NCBI GenBank assembly: GCA_029891385.1
Contig: CM057224.1
Span: forward strand, 4,340,001-4,404,000
Direction of reading: 5' to 3'
DNA: 64,000 nucleotides
From: Erythroxylum novogranatense
Lineage: Eukaryota > Streptophyta > Magnoliopsida > Malpighiales > Erythroxylaceae
Shown: positions 47,470-62,400 of the stretch, piece after piece
How the letters are laid out: each line of letters opens with the position of its first letter
Numbering within the stretch: position 1 is the first letter of the stretch
The notes under the pieces: generated by a model
What the model was told of the DNA's origin: nothing
Database searches by the model: none
What the model saw: only the letters and a program-made list of their open reading frames with translations
Made by a program: the position numbers and the translations under genes

Positions 47470-49927
47470 GTAACAGCTGTGACCCGAGGGAGACCCATCA
47501 AATCAGTGATTGCCACGCAGGTTAAGAAAAATAGAGTTCCGTACTTTATATATTTATTAATAATTAATAATTTTAATCGTAAGAGATTTTCCTGACTTTA
47601 AGTGAGGTAGATTCAAACCATTCTTATATATGTAGTGGTTTAAAATTTGAAACTAAAGTTTTATTTTTGTTTAAAACTTACTCGACTTAAGAGAGGATTA
47701 ATCTAGGCATATAAAGCTTAAAGGTATCTTTCTATAATTGAGACCCTCTTAGAACATTTTGTGGAGAAATTTTTTTTAAATTTTACTATTTATTTTAATA
47801 ATTTTTATTATTAAAATTTTATAATTTTTAAATGTAGGTGTGAGATTTTCCAATATTTTCAGTTTAAACAAAAGGTGGAGGGAAAGTAATTAAATATTTA
47901 TCTAATCTTATATTAAAAATTGGCAGGTCCAACTCGAATGAATCTCCTAATTACGCAAAACGACACTGTTTGAGCATGTTTATTGATCCAACCGCCCCCT
48001 TGCTCTGCTCTGCTGCCTTGGTGCCAAAAGTTAAAACGTCATTAGGACATCATGAACCTCCTACATGCGATTCTGGCCCCCTATGATCTGAGTCATCTAT
48101 TTAAGTGGATGGCTCACTTAAGTGGATGGCTCAGATGAGAGAAGGTCAGAATAGGGCCTGGCTACTACTAAAATAGCACTTCAAACCCTCTGTCCCCTAA
48201 AATAGTATGTGGTTCATGAGTACGACAGACTTCAGGTTCAAGTTTCATAATTACTTCGGCAGTCTTCTTGTTGCAAAGGGAAATGCTCGCGTTGAACATC
48301 TTGTCATTGTCATTTTAGTGCTGCTCGTTTTCCAGTTTTCTGTTTCGTTTTCAAAATTAATATGAATAACGAATAACTTAATTTTCCTTAATAATTTTAT
48401 TTAATTTTCATAATTAAATTTAATAATTTTTGAAAATTATATTTAATTTAATAAATATAATTAAATTTAAAATATCTTCAAAATATGTAAATTTCATATA
48501 AAATTTGATTTTGTGCTTGTTTGGATGAGCTTATATTAGTAGAGTTTTTGTCAGTAGATCTTTTCTAAGAAGTTAGTTGATTGTTTGGTACATTATTTAA
48601 AAAGAACTTTTAAAATGAGTTTATATATAATAGGCGCTTTGAACATAAAAATAAAAGATTTTAAATTTTAACTATATTTTATTTTATAATAAAATTATTT
48701 ATACATATAAATATTATTTAAAATATATTAAACAATATGTAAATAACAATATATTAATTATTATATAATTTTAAACCATACGAAACATCAATGAAAATAT
48801 ATGTAACCAAATTTTTATATGGATTATAATATAAGTAAAATTAATACCAAAAACAAATATTAAAACATATAAAAGTCAAATAATATTATATAAATCTCAA
48901 AATAAATGTGATGATATGTTTGTGAATATTGTAGGAATTATGTGTAAAAATATAAGGATAAAGGAGATAAAAAATAGGCTCATTAATTGATCTGAAAATT
49001 TTACATAAAAGTGTTTTTTAATCTCTAAATTTGAGCTTCTAAAAACTGTATTTTAGCTTCTAAAAAGTTATTTATATGAAAAAAATACTTTTAAATTTAA
49101 CAATCAAATACTCATTTTTTTAAAAATAGTTTTGTGGTGAAAAAAAGTACTTATTTACTTTCTAAAAGTTAAAACAATCAGACACTTAATAATTATAATA
49201 TATTTGAAATAAGATTTATTTATAAATAAAATTTATTTATTTTGATAAAATAAAATATTTTTATTAATAAATATTATATAAGAGATTAAATTAATTTAAT
49301 TTAATAAAAAATAATTTATTTTAAGCTAATATGTAATTATTAAGGCTATGTAGCAAAGCTACTTGGAGTTGGAAGAAGTCAAGGCGTAGTGCTTATCAGC
49401 GAGTAGCGATGATGATTGAGAATGACATACCAACAATCATATAATCTTATTGGATTTGTTATGAATAATTACATCACAACAAACCACTTTGCAATTATTT
49501 GCTTTCGTAATATGTCACGTGTTTATATTTTGATTTAGTTAGAGAATCAACTGGAATCAGGCCCTTGTAACTAACAACCAAACCCAAGAACAGAACAGGC
49601 CCTTGCCTTACCAAATGTTTGGTTAAATTCGTCCAAACGAAATTGAGTTTAAATTGGAGAGCAGAGATTCGGTTGACCAAAATTCTATTTTTTTCTCTTA
49701 ATTAATAAAATTATTATTCCACAATTTTCAAGTTTCTATTATTTACCAACTTGGTATATAATTCTCACTAATATTTTAATATAAAATGACAATATATATT
49801 TTATTGAATATAAATATATTTACCCTAATTAGATTATTTAAGCTTAAGTTCTTTCTTAATTATGCTCTTCTTTATTTAAATTTCTTCTTAATTAGCCTAC
49901 ATATAAGTATGTTCATCTCATTCTCTA
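47470..49927. other. AT-rich intergenic DNA with transposon debris
   Basis: Apart from the SINE-like copy at 47585-47780, no gene is recognised. 48510-49190 begins GTGCTTGTTTGGATGAGC and ends AAACAATCAGACACTTAAT, an arrangement reminiscent of small TIR elements with TTTGG-type ends, but the ends pair poorly. 48020-48190 contains a duplicated TTAAGTGGATGGCTCA phrase. The frame 49495-49680 has no family resemblance. Confidence 0.4.
47585..47780. repeat. SINE-like dispersed repeat, copy C
   Basis: The reverse complement contains GAGGGTCTCAATTATAGAAA followed by ATACCTTTAAG, the core shared with copies A and B. In plus orientation it starts with AAGTGAGGTAGATTCAAACC, which looks like a weak Pol III box B, so the element may run in this direction. 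No box A, target duplication or tail was established. Confidence 0.55.
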
Positions 49928-49930
49928 TTA

Positions 49931-51210
<1,280 letters not shown>

Positions 51211-51213
51211 TTA

Positions 51214-51709
51214 GTTTCTATTTGGTATTAAAGCTAGCCTTTTGTAAGGTGATTTCGATTTCTGTGCAAAGTAATTTTTTCCTTTCTAGTCACATTCGTA
51301 CATCTTTTACTAGATAATTATCACTCTATAATCTATCTTATTATTATGATTTTTTTAAAATTTGAAATACGATTTATGGGCTCAAAAGATGTGTAGTTTT
51401 GTAAAAAAAAACTTCTTTAGCAAATTATTGTTGGTGATGTTATAAACAAAATGATTAGAAAGGAACTCACTTTACTAAGAGGCTTGATTAATATGATAGA
51501 AAAAATTATCAAATTTTAACTTAGTTTTGTAATACTTGTCAACCTAATATTAAGATGGAGTTTCATTATTTGACCGTTTTAAAGATGTTTAGGATTTCTT
51601 CTAGATAAATTATGCAATTTTAGATGGTATTCATCAATTTTAGCTTTATTGTCAATTTCATTGTATGCATCAATACCCTGGTCGGACCATTCATAGTTAT
51701 GTTTTGAAG
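51214..51709. other. Unassigned AT-rich stretch, possible retroelement interior
   Basis: TTTGGTATTAAAGCTAGCC at about 51230-51249 resembles a decayed primer-binding site for initiator methionine tRNA (TGGTATCAGAGC). Short phrases such as AAGGAACTCACTTTACTAAG could be gag remnants, but no frame is open. A copia-type LTR begins at 51710. Confidence 0.3.
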
Positions 51710-52841
51710 TGTTAGAGTTATGTAAATATAGTGCCCTAAAAGCAAGTATATTTACTTATAACTTAATTTTCTTTTAGTTACTTTTGTAATGAAAATATTT
51801 ATTATTAATAAAACAAAAGAGTTTTATTTTATTTGTATGAGCACTATATATCTAGTCATAAGGTACCGAATTTTTTGTAATTAATATACATATATATAGA
51901 GATATATGAAAAACATGTATATTAATATAATATAAAAATAATTGAATCACAATCGAATAATCAAGTTGGTCGCTTGATTATGATTTAGAATGTAGTATTG
52001 CGATTTATCTACATGTAAGTAAAGGAGTTTACTTAAAAGGAATGATGAGTTTCATCATGATAGTGGTTGACTATCGATAATGACACTATTAAATCAATAT
52101 AGAATCAAGTATGTTTTAAAGAACAAAGTGAGTCGTTACTTTAATATTAAAACATACAACTTAAGCATTCATTTATTATGGACCACAATCTTGATGAATG
52201 GTGAACTCATATGTGTTTCATTATACATTTTGATATGATCATAATGGATTTTTACAAAGCATCAATCTAGTGTCTGCATGTTAGAATTATTAATTGAAAC
52301 ATGTATTAGGGAGCATTATCCCAAATAAAGAGTTTATAGTGATATCATCACTTCTAGATGTTTTATGAAGATTGGTAATTAAACTGATGCCAGTAGTTTG
52401 ATGGACTAGCTACCCATCAAATCTTAACACCAAGATGATATCTTGTATGTTAATCACCATATAAAGTAAAACGAGATATTTAGAAGAAAAAACTAACATA
52501 AGGGCAAAATGATAATTTTACCCTTTATTTTACAAATGGCTATAATATGATTCATATTAGAGTTTGCAATTGGACATCCTATTTGAAATACGTATTCTTA
52601 TAATATTTAGTAATTCAAGAGTTCAAGTAATTGTCTTTAGTGGAATGACATTTAGTTAATAAGTTGTAATTAATTCTAATAAGATTAAATTAATTATGGG
52701 CTTATTGGAGTTTGAATTATATAAGTCCAATTACATTCCCCATTTGACTTCTAATAAGGTTATCAAGCAAAGTAAGAAATACAAATAGAGGTTTTTAAGT
52801 CTATGATTAAATGTTGGGCTTACTTTAATTAATTGTTAATT
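51710..52841 (+). mobile_element. Copia-type LTR, right end cut by the giant-LTR element
   Basis: It begins TGTTAGAGTTATGTAAATAT and AGTGCCCTAAAAGCAAGTAT, then AATGAAAATATTTATTATTA, a combination typical of plant Ty1/copia LTRs. The segment continues through AGGGCAAAATGATAATTTTA and reaches TTAATTAATTGTTAATTATG, where the truncated giant LTR starts at 52842. No copia coding domain or second LTR lies in the window, so it may be a solo LTR or the edge of an element removed by rearrangement. Confidence 0.55.
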
Positions 52842-55717
52842 ATGTGCAGGTGCAAACTGATCCCGACCCCTAATCCATATCAGACCTCAGTGGCTATATT
52901 CCATTTAGCCTTGCTGATAAATTCCTCAGAACCTAAAAAGCCACATTATAATTTTTGATGAGTTTTCCAACTCAATGAGTGAACCATCATTGATGAATTA
53001 ACCGGATTACAAACAAACATCACATATATCACAGATATTCATTCAGAACATATAATTATTTCTGATATTCACATAATATGGCATCTCATGTGATGATACA
53101 AATCACATAGCCAAGTATAGCAACGGTTCATATCAAAGTATCACTCACTTCAGCTTTGCAAATCATTCAAGGAGTTTCAGTCTTATATGAATACTATATG
53201 CATGAGACTCACATTCGTTCTTATTGTTGTGACTGAGTGCTTATCACATACTTATACAAATATTAGCCCATAGGGCTCAGTCAGAACAGAATCACGGAGC
53301 ATAGCTCTACGTGCACACACATATATCACGGAGCAAAGCTCTACGTGGAAACGCTTCATATTGCCAACTCAAGTCACAACGCCTTTATCTGGGCATGCAT
53401 TTATGAAATGCATCAAATACTAATTATGCCATACCAGACAATCACATATGATATTCAGTCGGAAACTCATAATCATCGGACCTAAGTCCGACATTCGACA
53501 TCTGTTGAGGATTCACATATCATAAAGGATTTCACATCAATTCAGAACACTTCCAATGCATCAAAACTGAATATGGCTTACATAGCAATCACATATGGTG
53601 CTCATACAAAACTCATAATCATCGGACCTAAGTCCGGCATTCAACTTCCGTTGAGAATTCACATAATATTCAGAATTTCAGAGCACACAAAGCCACAATC
53701 AAAGCACTTCCAATACATTCCCGAATATTGATCTCCTCGGACAATTAAAGTCCAGAATTCAAAGACAATCGCAAGCAATTTAATAATATGGGAAGTTATA
53801 AACAAATCAAATCAATCAATCCTAGGAAATCATCTAGGTTGACTCACGGTACGCTCCAATAAGCTATTGCCTGGATGGTCCAGCAATGTCCGATTGGCGT
53901 CCGATATGCTCCTTTAAAAATAGGTAAAACACATTCACAATATCACACTTTGCACAATTGCACAAATGTTCTTTTATGCACATCACTATAGAGAATGTAT
54001 GCACAATGCATGTTCAATGACAATTCCGGGGTGCAATAATGCGATCCTTAACAAAATCATTTAGGAATCAAAGCCCTCATTAATACCATGTATTTTTACA
54101 ATTGAATTTGACCAAACAATGTCAAATAATTTCATAGCTTCATTGACCACTTCAGATTTTTCCTATAATATATATTAGGGTCAACTTTTCATACTAAATT
54201 TGATAAGGTAAATGACCAAATTAGACAAAACTTCCTTCTGTAAAGTTGTTCTCTCATTTGTTAGCTTTCTAAAGACACCAAAATCATTTAATTTGGATCA
54301 GTATACCAAGAGATATCCTCAAATTATTCCATACGGTTCATAAGTTCCAGAAAAATTCATATCTCAACTTCCAACCAAAAATTGAAACTCTTAGAGACAT
54401 AATTAAAACTCCATTTCTTCATAAAAGTTGTATCCCTATGTCTCTAGTTTACAGGGAATCAAGAATCACCCAAATTGGATCAGTATAGAGAAAGTTATGG
54501 TCAAAAAACGAAAGCATGTTCGAGCAGTCAAAGGATGGGTGCTCGTCGCGACGTGGGGAAAATATGAGGTTGCGACGAACAGTCCAAAAGATCAATTTTC
54601 TCAGGATTTTTGCAGCGTTCGCCGCGACGAGATCAAGGGGGGGTCTCCTACGTCACGGCGAGGAAGAAAATGGACGTCGCGACGAATAAACAAAGTAAGC
54701 TACACGTCGCGACGTACAAATAAAAACCCGTCGCGACATCTGGTTCTGAAACTCATCTTCCCCGATTTCTTTTTTCCAGATTTTTCACTTCTATACTCAA
54801 AATAATCTCTAAAACTTCACTCCAATTAACTCCTATTCTAGTTCGAAACATTTACATAAGATCAAACTCAAGATTCATTCCTAAACATCAACTTCACTTC
54901 TACTGATAAACAACGGACACAATGCATGCATGTATCATTTCGACTATCTAGATCATTCATCACCGAAACTTAGCTTCCATAACCTCACATGCATGCATTC
55001 ATCTTTAACAATAGTCATCATCAAAATCACGGTTCAACAGTATGGTTTCTCAAACATGCAATAAAAACAACATATCCATGGTTTGTAAATCCTCAGTTAA
55101 TTCAATTCTCACCGAAACCTCCATCATGCATGTATATATTTTCACTGCAGAAATAACATAGAATAACTTACTTGGTTCCATAAAATCTCCAGCAGGTGAG
55201 AGTGAAATCAATAGCACAAGTTTCGGTAGATGAAGTAGAGAAGAGGTTTGGTAAAGAAATTGTTTTCGATGAAAACAAAGGCATAAAGACTTTATTAAGT
55301 TTCAGCTATTTCTCTCCAGCAACACCACGTGTGTTCCTTCCATGTGGGTCATGTGTCAACATGCAAAGCTCCCACATGTCACTCTTCCATTTGTCTCATA
55401 GCTATAGGTCCATATGTCACACAGAATTTTATCCATTTGTCACTTTATATTTGGCCCATAAACCAATATTTTTCTAAATTTTCACTAAATAATTCCAAAA
55501 TATCCTAAATAATACCAAAATTGCCAAATCACATTTTAATCGCATTAACAACTCAATTGTACCCGAAAAATGTCATGAATGCATGTACAATCATATTAAT
55601 GTGCAAAAATGTGCATGTCACAATTAATTATGCATAAACATGAATTTTACTTTCTGATTTCTCAATAATTCTCGAAATTCACAATTTTAGCCCTCACATG
55701 GGTAACAGGATGTCACA
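52842..55717 (-). repeat. Downstream (3') LTR, truncated by about 357 bp at its distal end
   Basis: It aligns with 59837-62736 along its whole length but lacks what corresponds to 59480-59836. The cut joins a copia-type LTR at 52841/52842. Internal repeats: ATCACGGAGC followed by TAGCTCTACGTG twice (53290-53350) and CTCATAATCATCGGACCTAA twice (53464 and 53608). Palindromic CGTCGCGACG-type sites cluster at 54545-54745. Frames at 54428-54805 and 55196-55477 recur in both LTRs but have no family resemblance. Confidence 0.9.
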
Positions 55718-58700
55718 ACTCTCCCCTCCTAATAAAAATTTCGTCCTCGAAATTTTTACCTGATTGATCAAATAGGTAGGGATATGTTTTCATCACATTC
55801 TCTACTATTTCCCATTTGACATTATCACTCGAATAATTTCTTTTACTTAACTAAAGTCATCATAATCAATCAATTTTCCCGTTACTTATTCAGATATCAC
55901 ACAACCTTGTCTGTCTCCTCAATAATTTCAGATCATTTAAAATTTTCACTTCTAGTTCCACAATACATCTGGATCAGATCATATCACGATTTCTTATCAT
56001 ACTCACACATCATACTTAATGTATATAAGACATCTTGTCGGAGTTACAAACTCATGTTAATGGTCCTTTTCTTACAAAATTTTCATATGGACAATTTTAT
56101 GACGGGTTAGCTCACCCTTTTTCCTATCTTAAGTATACCTTGGCAAGGTGATACTATCAAAAACAATTCATCTCTTGCTTGATATTTCATATCTCTTTAG
56201 TGTTAATACACTTAACTCATGTCTCTATATTATTTAATTCAAAATCTTCGGTGTTGCTTTTCCTAATTCATTCGCCTTTTTTGAATCACTTAATTCCAAT
56301 ACACATTAATTTCACATATCATAAACGTCTCCTATCACTTCTGGCCTTAAACTATTTTTTTGGCCTTATTCACCCAAATATAAAGGCAGTCGACTCTTTA
56401 TGTCGCATAACACCTCATATGAGCTTCGAATGATATCACTGTGATATTGATTGTTATGCTTCAAGTCAATTATAACTAAGCATTGACCTTATGTTTCTAT
56501 GAGCTCCAAAATATAACCCTTAAACGTATCTCCAACGGTTAAGATTGTTGGCAACAATTTCCTGTGACCACTTGTTTTTACATCGATAGCCATCGACATT
56601 ATTTCATCGTATACCTACCAGGATGTATAGCATAGGCTGTTATTTATGCTATCTCTGACAATCTTTTACTCAATCATCTTTATTGTGCACACAAACTTCA
56701 TATTACAATCACATGGTACTCTTTTCCTATTCAACTCAAAATTCATATTCATTATCGACTTCCAATTTCCTCAATAAAATTCATAATTTCTTAATCCTCA
56801 AGTTGGGCTTTGCTAATCTGCTCATGCAAAACTGATTTTACATTCGTTTGCTAATAGTACTTTGATTTGCCCAAAAGTCAACTCAATATTCTATGCTCTT
56901 CATTGCACTAGATTTAGTAACCACAATATCTAAATTTGTACTATTCCTTTATTGAATTTTATAGTCAAGCAACAAATATGTACACTAGTTTTACCAAATT
57001 AGTATTCATTTGAATACCCATAGTCTTTCAATACTTCTGTCTATTGTCGCAGTCTCGTACAAAAATTATTTCAAACTCAATAAGTACCTCAAACTTTATT
57101 TATCTGAATATAAAATCCAAAATGTTTCACTACCCCAATAGTGTCTCCAAGCTTTCAAAGCAATGGTTACATGAACAAATTTCAAATCATATATCAAACA
57201 TTCAACTCATGAGACTAATTGTCTCTATGCATACAAAAATCAGTTTGGTATGCTGTAATACAGTGCATCTTAATTTATGATGTGGAACCTCATTGCATAA
57301 TACAAAATCTCCAAATTCGATACTATTTGTTGTGATCAAGTGCCTTTCCGATACATATAAAGGTACTGGTCATTAGGCTCAGTTAGAAACAAAAATCACG
57401 GAACAAAGCTCTACGTGCAAAATTCTGAGCTTAAAGCTCTTTTAGACTGGCCACTCTGATCACAACACCTTTAACAGAACATGCATTATATGATATGCAT
57501 CAAATAACTAAATATGCTACACATAGCTTTCACTTTAATGCACAGACAGAATTTCATACATATATTTGAAACCACAGATTTTCTTAAGTAATCAAAATAT
57601 TCTTTTCAACTCTTCAAATACATTCAAGTTATGATCACAACTACTAATTGATCAAACAAAATTGGATCTCTTTATTCTTTAATACCATGACACTTTCAGG
57701 GGTGTGGTTAACTCTAACAAATATTGCCAAAATTCTATGTTCCCAAGATTTGTTCTCGTAATTCCTTACACACTTGATCCCTCAATGACATAATATTATC
57801 TCATATTTTTGTTAATTTCTCAATTGACTTGTTTTTTTGAATGATTCTTCCATTTGTACAATTTCCGCTAATTTCACATTGGCTTATTGCAATGTCAAAC
57901 CATTCTTACTAATGTCTCCACTCATTTCAATTTATTCACAAACTTAACTTCCTGTATTGGCAACATACTCATCAAATCAATTTGTATTCCCATAGCATAT
58001 TTTCATATAATGTAATGCGGGCCTAAGTTCTCCTCATATTAGCAATAGCATCATCTCAAATTTCAGAATCTAATCACATAGTTGGATACTTTACCTCAAA
58101 CAAAATACATACACTCTCTCTGTAGCATATTTTACATCTTATGCTTAAGTCTTCATTAGGAATAGAGCTCCAATATTCTTCTTTTAATTTATTCCATTTT
58201 TGTTCATTCTTAAAAGTAAACCAACTGGTCTACTAAGCCTGATTCGGTGAAATTCTTCTTCCAAAGAGGATTTCTTGCTACTGTCAACTAGATTGTTCAT
58301 CTAATCCTTATCAATCAACTATTCCCATCATTGCTCATCAAACATTCTTAATATCCCAAAAGGGTCAATTTTAACTATTCATAATCATTACATCTCATCT
58401 AAAGATGTATTTAAGACAATTCACTAATTAACAACTTATGCTCATAATATCTTAATCTCATTTGATTTAGGAAAACACTTATCTCTTTTTTTTGTGCCTA
58501 ACCTCGGTCGTGGGAACTATGCCACGATCTTGCCCTTCTTCTTTTCCTCGATTTCATCACACACAATATCATCTTTAACACTCTCAATCTATCCCCGATT
58601 GATAACCATAAGCACTTTCATTCATTACTCTAATTCATCATAGACGTTAAATTATGGGAACTATGACTAAATATTTATTCATATCCCATAGATTACTTCT

Positions 58701-59479
58701 TATATCCTCTCCACACATATAATTCTTATGTGCTCGATTCTCACACTTGTCATAGTAATCCCATTCTTAAATATGTGCTCACAAAATAACAAATTAACTT
58801 AACCATGACAACTTTCACAATTCTCACCATCTTGACCCCATCTTCCAATTACCACTATATCGTCATACATGCGTATTTTCACCATCAATTTACACTTATC
58901 GATCCATAATCATCCTAAAATTTTCGATCGCAATTCTACCAACATATTCTTATAGTGAATCATAAATCATATCATCTTTATTCGACAATCATTTCAAGTC
59001 CAATTTTGACCTCTCAAAGTTATAGAAAAAATTTATTTCTTTCACCTTGGCTTGTACACTTTAAATCTCGTCATTCATATTTATATCATTACTTTCGTTA
59101 ATCAATCCATCACAATGTATTCACATTTATAGCATATTCAGGAATATCTGCCCACAGTACAATCTCGATATCGTATTCCGTCATACATCCACCAATACAA
59201 ATATATTACATCATTATTCGTCATATCTAACCATATACTATTTTCCCTTTCTAAATATCCACAAACTTTCATTTTCTCATAGTCAGACAGATCATCATTC
59301 TTCCCACTAATTCCATCAATTTAAACACTTAACAAATACTCATGTAGGTGACTCATATAAATGCAACTCGATTAGGGATCGATTCTTCTTTCTTATGACA
59401 TGATTGAAATGCACGTAACTTAGCACATATGTCGAAAACTGCCCATGTAAGATACTAAATCTGGGCTCTGATACAAAAA
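55718..59479 (-). other. Interior of the giant-LTR element, no genes seen
   Basis: The stretch is uniformly AT-rich and stop-rich in all frames; frames of 60-84 codons at 55907, 56179 and 57044 have no recognisable motif. At 57370-57550 there is an LTR-derived piece: AATCACGGAACAAAGCTCTA, a second TTAAAGCTCTT, GATCACAACACCTTTA and ATGCATCAAATAACTAAATA align with 53290-53430 of the LTR. The polypurine tract lies at its low end and the primer-binding site at its high end. Confidence 0.7.
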
Positions 59480-62400
59480 TGTAGCACCCCTCTCTCACAA
59501 GACACTTACCCGACATTCCTGGTGATATCCGAGTACGTACCCCGCAAGGGTGGCATGCTAGAACGATCATTCAATCAAAATTCATTACAAAACTTTTGTT
59601 TCTTTAAAAATAAGGAACATGCAAACGAAAAATACTAATCAAATTGGGCCCACGTTATTTAAAAACATTTCCATTTACAAGTGACAATGATTACAACATT
59701 AGTATTCAACCTTAAATTTAGGCCCATTTTAGACACAAAATACTTGAAACCATAAAGTAATTTCGTTACCAAATCGTTTACATACACTTTGTACAATTCT
59801 CGTTGAACATAATTCAAAAATAAAGCAAATGAAGGCATGTGCAGGTGCAAACTGATCCCGACCCCTAATCCATATCAGACCTCAGTGGCTATATTCCATT
59901 TAGCCTTGCTAATAAATTCCTCAAAACCTGAAAAGCCACATTATAATTTTTGATGAGTTTTCCAACTCAATGAGTGAACCATCATTGATGAATTCACCGG
60001 ATTACAAACAAACATCACATATATCACAGATATTCATTCAGAACATATAACTATTTCTGATATTCACATAACATGGCATCTCATGTGATCATACAAATCA
60101 CATAGCCAAGTATAGCAACGGTTCATATCAAAGTATCACTCACTTCAACTTTGCAAATCATTCAAGGAGTTTCAGTCTTATATGAATACTATATGCATGA
60201 GACTCACATTCGTTCTTATTGTTGTGACTGAGTGCCTATCACATACTTATACAAATACTGGCCCATAGGGCTCAGTCAGAACATAATCACGGAGCATAGC
60301 TCTACGTGCATACACATATATCACGGAGCAAAGCTCTACGTGGAAGCGCTCCATATTGACAACTCAAGTCACAACGCTTTTATCTGGGCATGCATTTATG
60401 AAATGCATCAAATACTAATTATGCCATACCAGACAATCACATATGATATTCAGTCGGAAACTCATAATCATCGGATCTAAGTCCAGCATTCGACATCTGT
60501 TGAGAATTCACATATCATAAAGGATTTCACATCAATTCAGAACACTTCCAATGCATCAAAACTGAATATGGCTTACATAGCAATCACATATGGTGCTCAT
60601 ACAAAACTTATAATCATCGGACCTAAGTCCGGCATTCAACTTCCGTTGAGAATTCACATAATATTCAGAATTTCAGAGCACACAAAGCCACAATCAAAGC
60701 ACTTCTAATACATTCCCGAATATTGATCTCCTCGGACAATTAAAGTCCAGAATTCAAAGACAATAGCAAGCAATTTAATAATATGGGAAGTTATAAACAA
60801 ATCAAATCAATCAATCATAGGAAATCATCTAGGTTGACTCACAGTACGCTCCAATAAGCTATTGCCTGGATGGTCCAGCAATGTCCGATTGGTGTCCGAT
60901 ATGCTCCTTTAAAAATAGGCAAAACACATTCACAATATCACACTTTGTATAATTGCACAAATGTTCTTTTATGCACATCACTATAGAGAATGTATGCATA
61001 ATGCATGTTCAATGACAATTCCGGGGTGCAATAATGCGATCCTTAACAAAATCATTTAGGAATCAAAGCCCTCATTAATACCATGTATTTTTACAATTGA
61101 ATTTGACCAAACAATGTCAAATAATTTCATAGCTTCATTGACCACTTCAGATTTTTCCTATAATATATATTCGGGTCAACTTTCCATACTAAATTTGATA
61201 AGGTAAATGACCAAATTAGACAAAACTTCCTTCTGTAAAGTTGTTCTCCCATTTCTTAGCTTTCTAAATACACTAAAATCATTTAATTTGAATCAGTATA
61301 CCAAGAGATATCCTCAAATTATTCCATACGGTTCATAAGTTCTAGAAAAATTCATACCTCAACTTCCAACCAAAAATTGAAACTCTTAGAGATAGAATTA
61401 AAACTCCATTTCTTCATAAAAGTTGTATCCCTATGTCTCTAGTTTACAGGGAATCAAGAATCACCCAAATTGGATCAGTATAGAGAAATTTATGGTCAAA
61501 AAACATAAACATATTCGAGCAGTCAAAGGATGGGTGCTCGTCGCGACGTGGGGAAAATATGAGGTTGCGACGAACAGCGCAAAAAATCAATTTTCTCGGG
61601 ATTTTTGCAGCGTTCGCCGCGACGAGTTCAAGGGGGGGTCTCCTACGTCGCAGCGAGGAAGAAAATGGACGTCGCGGTTAGGAAGAAAATGGATGTCGCG
61701 ACGAATAAACAAAGTAAGCTACATGTCGCGACGTACAAATAAAAACACGTCGTGACGTCTGGTTCTGAAACTCGTCTTCCCCGATTTCTTTTTTCCAGAT
61801 TTTTCACTTCTATACTCAAAATAATCTCTAAAACTTCACTCCAATTAACTCCTATTCCAGTTCGAAACATTTACATAAGATCAAACTCAAGATTCATTCC
61901 TAAACATCAACTTCACTTCTACTGATAAACAACGGACACAATGCATGCATGTATCATTTCGACTATCTAGATCATTCATCACCGAAACTTAGCTTCCATA
62001 ACCTCACATGCATGCATTCATCTTTAACAATAGTCATCATCAAAATCACGGTTCAACGATATGGTTTCTCAAACATGCAATAAAAACAACATATCCATGG
62101 TTTGTAAATCCTCAGTTAATTCAATTCTCACCGAAACCTCCATCATGCATGTATATATTTCCACTGCAGAAATAACATAGAATAACTTACTTGGTTCCAT
62201 AAAATCTCCAGCAGGTGAGAGTGAAATCAATAGCACAAGTTTCGGTAGATGAAGTAGATAAGAGGTTTGGTAAAGAAATTGTTTTCGATGAAAACAAAGG
62301 CATAAAGACTTTATTAAGTTTCAGCTATTTCTCTCCAGCAACACCACGTGTGTTCCTTCCATGTGGGCCATGTGTCAACATGCAAGGCTCCCACATGTCA

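Noticed and set aside
48510..49190. Possible second MITE with TTTGG-type ends
   Set aside because: Ends pair poorly and no target duplication was found.
54428..54805. 125-residue frame conserved in both giant LTRs (also 61423-61755)
   Set aside because: The two copies are identical only because LTRs are duplicates; the LTR lies on the other strand and the frame has no family resemblance.
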